Positions 52,331-61,530 of a stretch of 64,000 nt of DNA are shown here, piece after piece (the stretch's first letter is position 1; every line of letters starts with the position of its first letter). The notes below the pieces were generated by a model. That model searched no databases, had not been told where the DNA came from, and was given only the letters and a program-made list of their open reading frames with translations. This stretch comes from Halospeciosus flavus (GTDB lineage Archaea > Halobacteriota > Halobacteria > Halobacteriales > Halobacteriaceae): positions 1,426,001-1,490,000 of the forward strand of contig NZ_CP122312.1 of the NCBI RefSeq assembly GCF_029814175.1, read 5' to 3'. Position numbers and translations under genes: made by a program.

Positions 52331-52753
52331 ATGTGGTGGCACGCCGCAGCAGGTAGCGTGTACGAAGTACTCATCCCAGTCGACGACGACGAGGAGCGTG
52401 CCAGAGCACAGGCGGCGGCGGTCGCCGACCTCCCGGGTAGAGACGAGATCGTCGCGCACGTCTTCCACGTGTTCACCGACAACCCGAGCGGGGCGTCGGT
52501 CGGCCAGCACGGAGGCGCCCGACGCGCTCGCGACTCCCTCGAAGACGCGGGCGTCGAGGTCGAACTCCACGAAGACGGCGGCGGCAATCCGGGGGGTCTC
52601 ATCGTCGAGACCGCCGACGACCTCGACGTCGACGCGATCTGTGTCGGCGCACGAAAGCGTTCGCCGGCCGGGAAAGCGCTATTGGGGAGTACGTCCCAGG
52701 ACGTCATCCTGAGCAGCGACCGCCCGGTCATCGTCACCGGGAAGTCGAAGTGA
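52331..52753 (+). CDS. Universal stress protein (UspA family)
   Basis: A protein of about 140 residues with the Usp fold. It opens with YEVLIPVDDDEERARAQ and ends with the ATP-binding type motif VGARKRSPAGKALLGSTSQDVILSSDRPVIVTG. Two starts compete. ATG 52331 has a TATA-like core at the right distance for a leaderless mRNA but adds MWWHAAAGS. GTG 52358 would give the usual family N-terminus, VYEVLIPVD. I list the first and regard them as nearly equal. Diverges from ppc. Confidence 0.88.
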   Translation: MWWHAAAGSVYEVLIPVDDDEERARAQAAAVADLPGRDEIVAHVFHVFTDNPSGASVGQHGGARRARDSLEDAGVEVELHEDGGGNPGGLIVETADDLDVDAICVGARKRSPAGKALLGSTSQDVILSSDRPVIVTGKSK

Positions 52754-52757
52754 GTGG

Positions 52758-54527
52758 TTAGGCGACGCCAGCGCCTTCGTCGACGGTAATCGTCCCGTTC
52801 TCCGTCTGGAGTTGGACAGTTTCACCCTTCTGTGTCACGTAGTAGAGGGTGTTTGTGTCCATATCGGAGTAGACGACTTCCTTCGCCGGGCCGCCGACCC
52901 AGTTGACGGCCGCGATGGGTGTCACCTCGGCACCGCCGTTCGGCGTGAGCGTCTCCATTTCTTTCCCGTACTCAAGGAACTTGACGTTGTTACTCTTCAC
53001 GATAGGGACTTCGATTTCGGGGTCACTGTCGACCTGTCGAGGGTCCCCGAGGCCGACACCAGTACTCGAACTGACCGTAACTCCTGTCGAGTACGTGTCG
53101 TTGTCGTCGATGTACTTCGCGGTGTAGGAAGTCCCAGTGAACACGAGGTCGGCATCGCCGTCGTTCGTGTAGTCGCCGACGCCCGCTATTGCCTTCGCTT
53201 CGACCGGAGCCCCACCGACCTGTATCTCTGTCGGCGTACTAGCCGTGTCTGTATCTGTGTTCCAGCCGACCCGATAGAGATAGTTCGTGGAGTTGACGTA
53301 GTAAACACTCGTCTCACCGCGCCACTTACCGATACCGAGGAGCGTCGTCGAGCCGACAGCGTCCGTCGCGAGTTCGTGGTTGCTGTTCGCGTCGACAATA
53401 CGGAGAGTGTTGCTGCTGTCGACGTAGGGAATTCCGACGTAGCCGTCCCCATCGAGATCGACCTGTCGTGGCCCGATTGCCTCGACCTCGGAGACGGGAA
53501 CCGAAGTGCGGATGACTGTCCCGTCCGGCCAGACGTACGAGAGGTTTCCTGCCGTCGGTGAGAAGACAACTGCCCGCGTCCCCACGTCGACTTCGTACGT
53601 CTCCCCACCTGCCGGTCGCTCGGGGGCGACCTCGACCGTCGACGTGTAGGAGAGTTTCTCGCTCTGGACGGAGAGGTTCAGCGTCGCGTCGTAGATGGCG
53701 CGGACGACGTACGGGTTTTCTCCGAAGGTCCCGGAGTAGGGTGGCGACGTGAACGAACTCGAACTGATCGGGTCGTCGACGATCAGGGTGTAGCGGCCCT
53801 GTACGCTGTCCGCGTTGCCGTAGGCTATCGAGTACGTGGCGTTCTCCCACGGAATCGTGGTGAGGGGGTCACACTCGGTCCCTTCGACGGTCCCGCCGGT
53901 CAGGTCGACGATGAGGTTCGACCCGGCACTCCGCGTGCACGTTCCCGACGTCGGGCCGGACACCGCGACCTTCGACTCGGTGTCTTGACCGACGCTCACC
54001 CGCCAGGTTCCCTTCGATTGCGTGTCGACGACGACTGTGAAGGGGGACGTGTCGAGTGTGTTGAGAGCCGACGTCAAGACGTTCATCCGGAAGCGCCGTG
54101 TCCCGGTTGAGTCGTTCACGAGCGTCCAATTCGTGTTCCCACCCGCGCTCGTGAAGTTTCGCTCTGACTCCTGCACGATGTGCGCGCCGTTCGTCACCCT
54201 GGTGACTCCGACCGAAACCGCGGTCCCCCTCGACGCCTCGCTCCACGCCGACTCGTTCTCCCAGGCCGCGACCGACTCGTCGAGCGAACTGTGGATCCCC
54301 TTGTAGCTCTCGTAGTCGTAGTAGTTGAGTTGTGAGACGAGACCACCGACGCCGTCCTCGGCGGCGCGTTCGAAGACGATGGCGTCCTGCCCGTCGACGC
54401 CCTGGCGGGTCGCGAGGTTCTCCGTGTAGACGACCGTGTTGAGGATGAGTGCGAGCGCGACGAACGTGACCGCGATGCCCACTCCCGCGACGAGGATGAG
54501 CTGGGCGCGGCTCCGGGACCGATCCAT
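52758..54527 (-). CDS. Large membrane-anchored surface protein with repeat-rich ectodomain
   Basis: A 589-residue protein. A short basic N-terminus (MDRSRSRAQ) and one hydrophobic helix (about residues 9-33) resemble the anchor of haloarchaeal pilin- or secretion-associated membrane proteins. The rest is extracytoplasmic, rich in Ser, Thr and Asn. From about residue 340 there are repeated blade-like units (RQVDLDGDGYVGIPYVDSSN, GVGDYTNDGDADLVFTG, RQVDSDPEIEVPIVKSN) resembling FG-GAP/VCBS beta-propeller repeats with Asp-rich calcium-binding loops. Codon use and GC content are lower than in neighbours, often seen for variable surface genes. Function unknown, possibly adhesion. The TATA box CCTATATAGG (54552-54561) is centred about 29 bases upstream. 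Confidence 0.8.
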   Translation of the reverse strand: MDRSRSRAQLILVAGVGIAVTFVALALILNTVVYTENLATRQGVDGQDAIVFERAAEDGVGGLVSQLNYYDYESYKGIHSSLDESVAAWENESAWSEASRGTAVSVGVTRVTNGAHIVQESERNFTSAGGNTNWTLVNDSTGTRRFRMNVLTSALNTLDTSPFTVVVDTQSKGTWRVSVGQDTESKVAVSGPTSGTCTRSAGSNLIVDLTGGTVEGTECDPLTTIPWENATYSIAYGNADSVQGRYTLIVDDPISSSSFTSPPYSGTFGENPYVVRAIYDATLNLSVQSEKLSYTSTVEVAPERPAGGETYEVDVGTRAVVFSPTAGNLSYVWPDGTVIRTSVPVSEVEAIGPRQVDLDGDGYVGIPYVDSSNTLRIVDANSNHELATDAVGSTTLLGIGKWRGETSVYYVNSTNYLYRVGWNTDTDTASTPTEIQVGGAPVEAKAIAGVGDYTNDGDADLVFTGTSYTAKYIDDNDTYSTGVTVSSSTGVGLGDPRQVDSDPEIEVPIVKSNNVKFLEYGKEMETLTPNGGAEVTPIAAVNWVGGPAKEVVYSDMDTNTLYYVTQKGETVQLQTENGTITVDEGAGVA

Positions 54528-54551
54528 CGCTTCCCACCTTCCGTCTCGTCG

Positions 54552-54561
54552 CCTATATAGG
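54552..54561 (-). promoter_or_regulatory. Palindromic TATA box of the surface protein gene
   Basis: CCTATATAGG is a perfect 10-base palindrome centred about 29 bases from the ATG. The spacing predicts a leaderless or nearly leaderless mRNA. The gene therefore does not depend on the MFS gene upstream. Confidence 0.6.
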
Positions 54562-54596
54562 TTCTCGCTCTAGCGGCGCTCGTCCCGCCGCACCAC

Positions 54597-55811
54597 TCAC
54601 CACCGGAAGAGGAGGACGAGGGCGGTCGCCGACGCGAGGGCGGCGAATCCGGCGAGGACGACGAACAGGACGGCCGGCGTCGCGTAGGTGAGGATCGTCC
54701 CCGCGACGGCGGCACCCAGAGCACCGACGCCGAAGACGCCGAGGTAGGTGTACCCGTAGGAGATGCCCCGCGTGCCCGCGGGCGTGGTCTCGGCGACGGC
54801 GGCCTGGTACAGCGGTTGGACGACGAAGAGCGAGAAGCCGAGTAGGGCGCTGCCGAGCAGGAGCGGGACGGTCCCCGCGTTCGCGAGCGGGACGAACCCG
54901 AGTGCGACGACGGCGAGGGCGGCGAAGGCGACGGTGAGGCCGCGAGCGGGACGCATCACGTCCGTGAGGCGGCCGCCGACGTACTGGCCGAGGACGCCGA
55001 CCATCAACAATCCGGCGTAGAGGTAGCGCGCGGGGTTGTCGACGCCGTAGGTGGCCACGACCGAGCGGAGCGCCGAGAGGTCGGCGAGCAGGCCGGGCAG
55101 GAACGTGAGGACGCCGCGGTAGTAGAGACCCGAGCACATCACGACGAGGAAGACGAGGGCGAAGGCGCTCGCGAACAACTGTTTCGAGGCGTCGACGAAC
55201 TCGCCGATGGACGTTGGCTGGTCGGCACTCCGGTCGGCGGCCGACTCCTCGACGGCCGCGTACTCGTCGACGTCGGCGCGGGCGGCGACGACGACCGCGA
55301 CGAACGCGGGGGCCGCGAGGACGAGCGCGACGGTCCGCCACTCGAAGCGCAAGAGAAGCAGCGCGGTGACGAGCGGGCCGAGTGCGATTCCGAGGTTACC
55401 CGCCATCCCGTGGTAGGCGAAGGCGCGACCGCGTTCGGTCGTGCCGTTGCTGATGAGCGAGAGCCCCGAGGGGTGGTAGACGCTGGCGGCCGCCCCCCAC
55501 AGGACGAGCGCGACGGCGACGCCCGCGACCGACGGCGCGAGTCCGAGGACGACGAAGCTCACGGCCATCCCAAGTAGACAGCCGAGGATGAGGCGTTTCG
55601 AACTGTAGCGATCCGAGAGCACTCCACCGGGGAGCGCGCCGAGACCGAACAGCGCCATCCCGACAGTGACGAGCAGGCCGAGGTCGGCGGCCGTCACCGG
55701 GAACTCCGTCAGCCAGATGGTGACGAAGATGGGGATGGAGAGTTCGTAGGTGTGCACCATCGCGTGGGCGAGCGTGACGAGTCCCGTGATGGCGCGGTCG
55801 TTCTGGTCCAT
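54597..55811 (-). CDS. MFS transporter
   Basis: A 404-residue major facilitator with 12 predicted membrane spans. Motif A in loop 2-3 is LPGGVLSDRYSSKRLILG, with its second-half echo GQYVGGRLTDVMRPARGL. N- and C-terminal halves are each about 190 residues around a charged central loop (residues about 195-215). Substrate cannot be told from sequence; fosmidomycin- or sugar-efflux-type carriers are similar in layout. Confidence 0.88.
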   Translation of the reverse strand: MDQNDRAITGLVTLAHAMVHTYELSIPIFVTIWLTEFPVTAADLGLLVTVGMALFGLGALPGGVLSDRYSSKRLILGCLLGMAVSFVVLGLAPSVAGVAVALVLWGAAASVYHPSGLSLISNGTTERGRAFAYHGMAGNLGIALGPLVTALLLLRFEWRTVALVLAAPAFVAVVVAARADVDEYAAVEESAADRSADQPTSIGEFVDASKQLFASAFALVFLVVMCSGLYYRGVLTFLPGLLADLSALRSVVATYGVDNPARYLYAGLLMVGVLGQYVGGRLTDVMRPARGLTVAFAALAVVALGFVPLANAGTVPLLLGSALLGFSLFVVQPLYQAAVAETTPAGTRGISYGYTYLGVFGVGALGAAVAGTILTYATPAVLFVVLAGFAALASATALVLLFRW

Positions 55812-55890
55812 TACCAGCGACTAGCGGAACGGACCGCCTTCAACGGGACGATTCGTGCGCCGCTCGACCGGCCCCGCGACCCGCTTCCAC

Positions 55891-56781
55891 TCACTCCCGG
55901 GCGACACTCGACAGGTAGACGCCGACGGCGATGACGCCGCCGCCGACGAGGAAGAGCGGGCCGAGCGACTCGCCGAGGAAGAGGGCGCCGAGCGCGGCGC
56001 CGACGACTGGCTGGAAGAAGAAGAAGCCCGCGACGGTCCCCGCCTCGTAGCGCTCGACGCCGGCGTACCAGCAGTACCAGGCGGCCGCCGTGCTCGCGAC
56101 GCCGAGGTAGGCGACGGCACCGAGCACCGGCAGCGACGTGGGGAGCGCGAGCGGAGAGATCCCGAGCGTCCAGAGTTCGACGGCCGCGAGCACGCCCAAG
56201 ATGGGCACGGAGAGCAGCGTTCCGTAGGTGGCTGCCTCCAGCGCGGAGTAGCGTCGGACGAGCGGCGCGCCGTAGACGGTGAACGCCGCCCACGCGGCCC
56301 CCGCCACGAGGAGTGAGGCGAGTCCGAGGGCGTTGCCCGCCCCGAGCGAGGAGAGGTCGTAGCTCCCGGCGGCGACGACGAGCGTCCCGACGGCGGCGAG
56401 TGCCATCCCGCCGACCTTCCGCGCGGTCAGGGACTCCCCGAGGACGGTCGCACCGAGGAGGAGCGTGAACACCGGCGTCAGGACGGTGAGCAGCGACCCC
56501 TGGCTGGCGTTCGTCAGGTCGGTCCCGACGAACTGGGTGACGAGCGTGAGCGCGACGAGGACTCCGAGACCGGCGAAGCGACGCCGTTCGGACGTCGAGA
56601 AGTCGCGCTCCGGGGAGACGATACTGACGACGGCGTAGAGTGTCGCGCCACCGAGGAGCACCCGGAGGAAGGCGAGCGTGACCGGCGGAATCGCGCCGAA
56701 TCCCCACTTGCTGACGACGTACATCCCGCCCCAGAGGACGGCGGCGGTCGGCGGACCGAGCGCGGCGGCGTCTCGTCGCAC
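55891..56781 (-). CDS. EamA/DMT-family transporter
   Basis: A 296-residue drug/metabolite transporter with ten predicted membrane spans in two EamA repeats. The first repeat begins AVLWGGMYVVSKWGFGAIPPVTLAFLRVLLGG. The second starts GLASLLVAGAAWAAFTVYGAPLV and ends FFFFQPVVGAALGALFLGESLG, the standard end of an EamA repeat. A GTG start at 56781 is chosen because the longer open frame upstream is antisense to panE. Diverges from panE by 96 bases. Substrate unknown. Confidence 0.88.
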   Translation of the reverse strand: MRRDAAALGPPTAAVLWGGMYVVSKWGFGAIPPVTLAFLRVLLGGATLYAVVSIVSPERDFSTSERRRFAGLGVLVALTLVTQFVGTDLTNASQGSLLTVLTPVFTLLLGATVLGESLTARKVGGMALAAVGTLVVAAGSYDLSSLGAGNALGLASLLVAGAAWAAFTVYGAPLVRRYSALEAATYGTLLSVPILGVLAAVELWTLGISPLALPTSLPVLGAVAYLGVASTAAAWYCWYAGVERYEAGTVAGFFFFQPVVGAALGALFLGESLGPLFLVGGGVIAVGVYLSSVARE

Positions 56782-56877
56782 GGCGAAAGGTGTGTCGAGG
56801 GAGGTGTTAGCCGTACCGGAATCCGACGCGGGCGACGACCCGTATCGTTTTTGCGAGACCGCGGCGAAACCCGAGCC

Positions 56878-57801
56878 ATGCACGTCGCCGTCCTCGGTCC
56901 CGGTGCCCTCGGCTGTCTGTTCGCCGCTCACCTCGCCGACGCGGGCACGGACGTCACGCTCGTCGGACGGCCGGGCGAGCACCTCGCCGCACTCCGTGAG
57001 GACGGCCTCCGGTTCACCGACCGCGAGGGGGAGACGCGAACACTCGACGTCGCGGCGACGGCCGACCCCGCCACGGTCGCCCCGGTCGACGTCGTCCTCG
57101 TGACCGTCAAGAGCTACGCCACGGCCGACGCCCTCACCGACGCCGAGGCACTCCTCGACGGCGCGGCGGTCTGTACGTTCCAGAACGGTCTCGGGAACGC
57201 CGAGACCGTCGCCGAGTTCGTCCCGGAGGGCGACGTCCTCGCGGGGACGACGACCCACGGCGCGACCCGCGAGCGAGCGGGCCACGTCCGCCACGCCGGA
57301 ACGGGCGAGACGACCGTCGGGCGCTACTTCGCCCTGACAGACGAACGTACCCGCGACCTCGCCGCCCGTCTCACGGAGGCGGGCATCGAGACGAGCGTGA
57401 CCGACGACCCCCGGAGCGCCGTCTGGCAGAAGGTCCTGGTCAACCTCGGCATCAACGCGCAGACGGCGCTCGCGCGGGTGGAGAACGGTGCACTCGTGGA
57501 CTCGAACCCCGGCGAACGCCTCCTCGAACGCGCCGTCCGTGAGGGGGCGGCCGTCGCGCGGGCGGACGGGCGTGACGTCGACACGGAGACGGCGGTCGAA
57601 CGGGCGCGGCGGGTCGCACACGAGACGGCGAGCAATCGCTCGTCGATGCGCCAGGACGTCGAGGCGGACCGGCGGACGGAGGTCGAGGCGCTCTACGGCG
57701 AAGTCGCGCGACGGAGTCTCGAGTTGGGAATCGAGACGCCGGTCGTGTCGACGCTCGCAGACCTCGTGCGTCTCACGGAGACGGGGTACGACAGGCGTTA
57801 G
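56878..57801 (+). CDS. panE: 2-dehydropantoate 2-reductase (ketopantoate reductase)
   Basis: A 307-residue PanE/ApbA protein that reduces ketopantoate to pantoate, a step toward coenzyme A. The Rossmann loop is VLGPGALGCLFAAHLADAG. VKSYATADAL holds the catalytic Lys region, QNGLGNAETVAEFVP follows, and the C-terminal domain has WQKVLVNLGINAQTAL and RSSMRQDVEADRRTEVEALYG, the usual substrate-binding stretch. Its stop overlaps the stop of the converging gene by a few bases. Confidence 0.93.
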   Translation: MHVAVLGPGALGCLFAAHLADAGTDVTLVGRPGEHLAALREDGLRFTDREGETRTLDVAATADPATVAPVDVVLVTVKSYATADALTDAEALLDGAAVCTFQNGLGNAETVAEFVPEGDVLAGTTTHGATRERAGHVRHAGTGETTVGRYFALTDERTRDLAARLTEAGIETSVTDDPRSAVWQKVLVNLGINAQTALARVENGALVDSNPGERLLERAVREGAAVARADGRDVDTETAVERARRVAHETASNRSSMRQDVEADRRTEVEALYGEVARRSLELGIETPVVSTLADLVRLTETGYDRR

Positions 57802-58460
57802 AGCGAGGGTGCGTCGGCGTCGTCGGAGGCGAGCGGTTCGGAGGGGCGAGGGCAGTCGTAGGTGTCGCGGACGGTGTTCGCGAGGACCGACCCCTTGCGG
57901 AGCACGCCGTAGACGAGGACGAAGTCGTGTGCCGCGGGCCGCATGACGAACACCTCGTGGTCGCAGGACGCTCGCTCGTCGAGGCGGGCGACCAGCGGTT
58001 CGAGCGGGAGCGTGCCGTCGCGGAGTTCGGCGAAGACGTCTCGCTCGCCGGACTGCTCGGCGAAGGTGTAGACGGCACCGTTCGGTTCGCCGTCGGTACT
58101 GAACGTGGGCCGGCTGTTCACGCCGACGCCCTCGCGGCGGGCCTCCTCCCACGTGTCGAGGGCGGCCTCGAAGAGTCCGGAGACTCCCTCGACGAACTCG
58201 AAGAGGGTGTGTTCGCGGACGTCGACCGACGCGAAGCGGGCCTCGCCGTCCGACCACGAGAGCGTCGCGCCGACGACGTATCCGGGTCGGAGTCCGGCGA
58301 CGGCCGACGCGTCCGCGAGACCGCCGTCGTACCCGTCAGTTCGGACCCGGACCGGGTCGGGCGGGGCGTCCGAGTCGGTTTCGAGCGGGATGCAACGGAG
58401 CGCCGGCGCGTCACGCACGGCCGAGAGGACGCGGTAGGTGCCGCCGGTCGTCGGGGTCAT
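57798..58460 (-). CDS. Conserved haloarchaeal protein, function unknown
   Basis: A 220-residue acidic soluble protein without signal peptide or membrane spans. It begins with GGTYRVLSAVRDAPALRCIPLETDS, and the middle has LRPGYVVGATLSWSDGEARFASVDVREHTLFEFVEGVSGLFEAALDTW. The C-terminal part has VFVMRPAAHDFVLVYGVLRKGSVLANTVRDTYDCPRP. I believe this is a haloarchaea-specific family (perhaps DUF6663, unverified). No catalytic motif is evident. The gene stands alone and converges on panE. Confidence 0.78.
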   Translation of the reverse strand: MTPTTGGTYRVLSAVRDAPALRCIPLETDSDAPPDPVRVRTDGYDGGLADASAVAGLRPGYVVGATLSWSDGEARFASVDVREHTLFEFVEGVSGLFEAALDTWEEARREGVGVNSRPTFSTDGEPNGAVYTFAEQSGERDVFAELRDGTLPLEPLVARLDERASCDHEVFVMRPAAHDFVLVYGVLRKGSVLANTVRDTYDCPRPSEPLASDDADAPSL

Positions 58461-58621
58461 AGCTCCGGGTAGTGGTCACCACGGCAAAAGTGCGTCCCTC
58501 GAAAAACGGACCGGTGGCCGTTCCCCTGGCCTCGCGGCAGCGTCCCGTTAGTCGGGCGTCACACTAAGTGTCGAGAAAGCAGCGAACACCGCCGAATCGC
58601 GAGGAGTACTACCGGGTCGGC

Positions 58622-59557
58622 TCAGACGACACCCTTCGTGTCTTCGAGAGTGCCGCTCCGACGGGTCACGTCCGTCACGCGTTGGTTCTCGTCCATGGTG
58701 ACGAAGAGAATCTCGTCGCCGAGCGGGATGGCGACACGGACGCGCCAAGGGTCGCGTTCGAGTACTTCGGTCGTGTCGTCGCGGACGCACCACCCGAGCG
58801 TCCAGTAGGGTTCCGACGACAGTTCGACGCCGTGGTCGTCGTAGAAGGAGACGACGGCGGAGTGGTCGAGCAGGCGGAGACCGACCGGCGAGCGGACGAC
58901 GTGGTGGCACTGCTCGCACTCGTGGGCGACGTGGACGTCGAGTCCGAAGTCGTCGGTCGTGGCGCACTCCTCGCGCGACCCGTCGCACTCGACGAACGAC
59001 GTCTCCATGCGGCCGCTACACTCGGGACAGACACCGTCGGCGGCGAGACAGTGGAGGTGGCGGACGCGCTGGTCGAACGCCGACATGACCTCGGTCGGGG
59101 AGCGGTCGGCCAGTCCGCCGGGCGGGAACGGGTACCGCCCGTAGCGCGCCTCACAGTCCGCACAGGTGACCGCGAGGCGTTCGTCGGTGTACACCGCACG
59201 GAGGTCGCCGTCACACTCGTGGCAGGACCCCTCGACCGGGAGGTCCATCTCGACGTGGTCGGTGAACGTCCCCGCGAGGATGGCGCGAACCACCTTCTCG
59301 CCGGCGTACCGGAAGTCGTAGCCGTTGTCGGTCTTGGTGACGAAGTGATCGGTGAGTTTCCCGAGGTGGTAGTTGAACTGTGCGCTGTCGTCGACGCCGA
59401 CACGGCGCCGCAACTCGGAGAAACTGAGCGGTCGGTCGTCGACACGCCAGAGTTCCTGGAGGATGTGGATTCGGGTCTCGTTCCCGAGCAGGGCGAACGC
59501 GGCCGCGGGTTCGAGGCTCTCGGGGAGGTCCTCGGTGTCGACGTCGAGGGAACTCAT
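58622..59557 (-). CDS. ArsR-type HTH regulator with zinc-ribbon C-terminal domain
   Basis: A 311-residue protein. The winged helix occupies about residues 12-95: AFALLGNETRIHILQELW, then SFSELRRRVGVDDSAQFNYHLGKLTDHFV. The remaining 200 residues hold several Cys pairs, CHEC, CADC, CPEC and CEQC, typical of zinc ribbons, and a final beta-rich stretch. I recall this pairing as HTH plus DUF7351 in haloarchaea, unverified. It probably senses a metal or redox change, or only uses zinc structurally. ATG 59557 is chosen over an upstream in-frame Met because conserved sequence starts there. Confidence 0.88.
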   Translation of the reverse strand: MSSLDVDTEDLPESLEPAAAFALLGNETRIHILQELWRVDDRPLSFSELRRRVGVDDSAQFNYHLGKLTDHFVTKTDNGYDFRYAGEKVVRAILAGTFTDHVEMDLPVEGSCHECDGDLRAVYTDERLAVTCADCEARYGRYPFPPGGLADRSPTEVMSAFDQRVRHLHCLAADGVCPECSGRMETSFVECDGSREECATTDDFGLDVHVAHECEQCHHVVRSPVGLRLLDHSAVVSFYDDHGVELSSEPYWTLGWCVRDDTTEVLERDPWRVRVAIPLGDEILFVTMDENQRVTDVTRRSGTLEDTKGVV

Positions 59558-59618
59558 GTGTAGAGAGAGGACAGCCACCACCAAGTACGTTTGCGGAAAT
59601 GCGTTTTTGAAAGATGAG

Positions 59619-60107
59619 TTACACGAAGAGGACGTAGACGCCGACCGTGGCCGCGACGCCGCAGCAGAAGACAAGGTAGTTCGCCAGCGTGTTGTCCGCA
59701 CGGGTCAGGTACAGCGAGTAGTTACGCGAGGAGAGCGGCCAGAACGGCTCGATTCCGGCGGGTGTGAGGACGTCGCCGGCGAGGTGCGCGACGATGCCGA
59801 GCGCACCGACACCGAACGCGAAGGCCGCGAGCGGGAGGCGGGCGACACCCTCGACGGGGGCGAGGAGCACCACCCCGGCGAATGCGGCACCGACGAGTCC
59901 GGCGAAGGCGAACGTGTGCGTCGGGCCGCGGTGGGAGACGAAGGGGACACGCTGGTCGTAGTCGGGGACCGGTGCGAGGACTAGGACGCCGACGAGGCCC
60001 GCGACGGCGGCGGCGCGGTAGCCAGTCGCGAGGAGGACAGCCAGCACTGGAGCGTAGACGAGCAGCGAGACGCCGTAGTGACCCGCGCGGTACACGTCTC
60101 CGAACAC
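59619..60107 (-). CDS. Membrane-bound metal-dependent hydrolase (YdjM type)
   Basis: A 162-residue integral membrane protein with about four spans, read from a GTG start. The family's metal-ligand pattern is visible: H in YRAGHYGVS, D in PVPDYDQR, H-R-G-x-T-H in VSHRGPTHTFAF, and HLAGDVLTPAGIEPFWPLS. These match the YdjM/LexA-binding membrane hydrolase group, whose true substrate is not established (phospholipase-like activity has been proposed). The much longer open frame upstream is not coding; it runs antisense-like through the next gene's region. Confidence 0.85.
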   Translation of the reverse strand: MFGDVYRAGHYGVSLLVYAPVLAVLLATGYRAAAVAGLVGVLVLAPVPDYDQRVPFVSHRGPTHTFAFAGLVGAAFAGVVLLAPVEGVARLPLAAFAFGVGALGIVAHLAGDVLTPAGIEPFWPLSSRNYSLYLTRADNTLANYLVFCCGVAATVGVYVLFV

Positions 60108-60189
60108 GGTCGCTGGCGTATAGAGTGTGGCGGGTCGGGACGAAGGTTCAAGTCGGAAGACGGCACCACTCTGCCGGGTGCGCTGAAGA

Positions 60190-60276
60190 CCGCCGCGGGG
60201 TGGCGGATTCGGTGAGTGCGGCGACCCACCTCGCGGAGCAGTAGCGCCGGCAGAACGTGGCGGACGGTGCCGCCAC
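60190..60276. repeat. Two hairpin-forming repeats in a 215-base gap
   Basis: CCGCC (60190-60194) pairs with GGCGG (60202-60206). GTGGCGG (60257-60263) pairs with CCGCCAC (60270-60276) over a six-base loop. They lie downstream of the MFS gene stop on the minus strand. The rest of 60108-60322 shows no gene that I can support. Confidence 0.35.
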
Positions 60277-60322
60277 ACGCCGGCGAAACGCCGCCTGAAC
60301 GGCCCAATCTCGCCAAGTACGC

Positions 60323-61528
60323 CTAGACGGTTCGCCGGACGAAGACGGTGAGGAGGAACGCGGCGGCCATGCACGCCCCGAGCACCGGCCACGCGGCCTC
60401 GTACCCGCCGTGGTCGGCGACGAGACCGAACACCGGCGGGACGACGAGTCCACCGAGGTTGATGGTCGTCTGGCCGGCGGCGGTGGCGGCCCCCGACCGC
60501 TCGTCGGCGGCGATGACGACGAGCGCGCCGTGGTAGAGACCGGTCCCCCCGAGGACGACGACGCCGAGGGCCGCGAAGGCGACGTAGACGGCGACGCCTT
60601 CGAACAGCGGGAGGAGCCAGAGGAGCACCGCCGCCCCGACCGCCTGTCCCCCGAGCACGGCGAGCGACGCGGAGGCCGACCCCCACGGGAGACGGTCGGC
60701 GAGGCTCCCGGCGACGATGCGACCGGCGCTCCCGGTCACCTGCATCAGCGCGAGGACGAGTCCGGCGACACCGACGGAGAAGCCGACGCTCTCGTCGAGG
60801 TACGGGACGACGTAGCCCGTCGCCGTGAACACCGAGGCGCCGAGGAAGAACCCGACGGCGACCAATCGGCGGAGCGAGCGGTTCTGGACGAGCAGCGAGA
60901 CCTCCGGAATCGTGAGTTCGCCGCTCCCGCCGGTCCCACGGTACCGGAGGGCGAACCCGACGGCGACCGCGAACGAGCAGAGCGCGGCCGCGACGAACCC
61001 CGCTCGCCAGGAGAAGCCGATGGCGGCGAACCCGGTCACGAGGAGCGCGGCGACGGCGCTCCCGGCGGTGACACCGACCTGCTTCAACCCGACGGAGAGG
61101 TTGTATCGGCCCCGCGGGGCCCGGTCGGCGACGGCCCGGTTCGTCGACGGCATCGCGCCGGAGTAGGCGGCCCCGAGGACGAAGACGGCCCCGAGCAGGA
61201 CGAGGAACCCGTTCGTCGGTGCGGCGGCGACCCCGAGCGCACCGAGTCCGAGCCCGAGCAGTCCGCCGACCATCGCGGGTCGGTCGCCGAAGGCGTCGAC
61301 GAGCGCGCCCGCGGGGAAGAGGAAGAGCGTGTAGCCGAGCGTCAGCGTCGCGATGACGATGCCGACCTGGAAGCGCGAGAGGCCGAACTCGGCCTTGATG
61401 CCCGCGGTGGCGGCGAACGTCGCGTAGTAGCAGATGCTGGCGACGACTTGCCACCCGGCGACGGTTCCGACCGCCGGCCAACTCCGCGTCGGACCGGATG
61501 CGCCGCTCTCGGTGTCAGTTTCCACCAC
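60323..61528 (-). CDS. MFS transporter
   Basis: A 401-residue major facilitator with 12 predicted spans. Loop 2-3 motif FPAGALVDAFGDRPAMVGG, second-half echo IVAGSLADRLPWGSAS. MPSTNRAVADRAPRGRYNLSVGLKQVGVTAG between spans 4 and 5 resembles cyanate/nitrate-like and sugar-phosphate carriers. It reads from GTG 61528, two bases after the stop of the 81-residue membrane protein, so the two are one operon. Substrate unknown. Confidence 0.88.
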   Translation of the reverse strand: MVETDTESGASGPTRSWPAVGTVAGWQVVASICYYATFAATAGIKAEFGLSRFQVGIVIATLTLGYTLFLFPAGALVDAFGDRPAMVGGLLGLGLGALGVAAAPTNGFLVLLGAVFVLGAAYSGAMPSTNRAVADRAPRGRYNLSVGLKQVGVTAGSAVAALLVTGFAAIGFSWRAGFVAAALCSFAVAVGFALRYRGTGGSGELTIPEVSLLVQNRSLRRLVAVGFFLGASVFTATGYVVPYLDESVGFSVGVAGLVLALMQVTGSAGRIVAGSLADRLPWGSASASLAVLGGQAVGAAVLLWLLPLFEGVAVYVAFAALGVVVLGGTGLYHGALVVIAADERSGAATAAGQTTINLGGLVVPPVFGLVADHGGYEAAWPVLGACMAAAFLLTVFVRRTV

Positions 61529-61530
61529 GG

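Noticed and set aside
55891-58257. The very long minus-strand frame leading into the EamA transporter
   Set aside because: Only the last 296 residues are coding. The first part is antisense to panE and of low complexity, so the GTG at 56781 is used as the start.
60108-60322. Possible small RNA or tRNA in the gap with GGTTCAAGTCGG
   Set aside because: The T-loop-like string is not followed by a complementary acceptor stem, and no cloverleaf can be drawn. No tRNA was found elsewhere either.
59619-61481. The 620-codon frame leading into the membrane hydrolase
   Set aside because: Upstream of 60107 it is a shifted frame of the MFS transporter gene; the hydrolase family N-terminus begins at the GTG.
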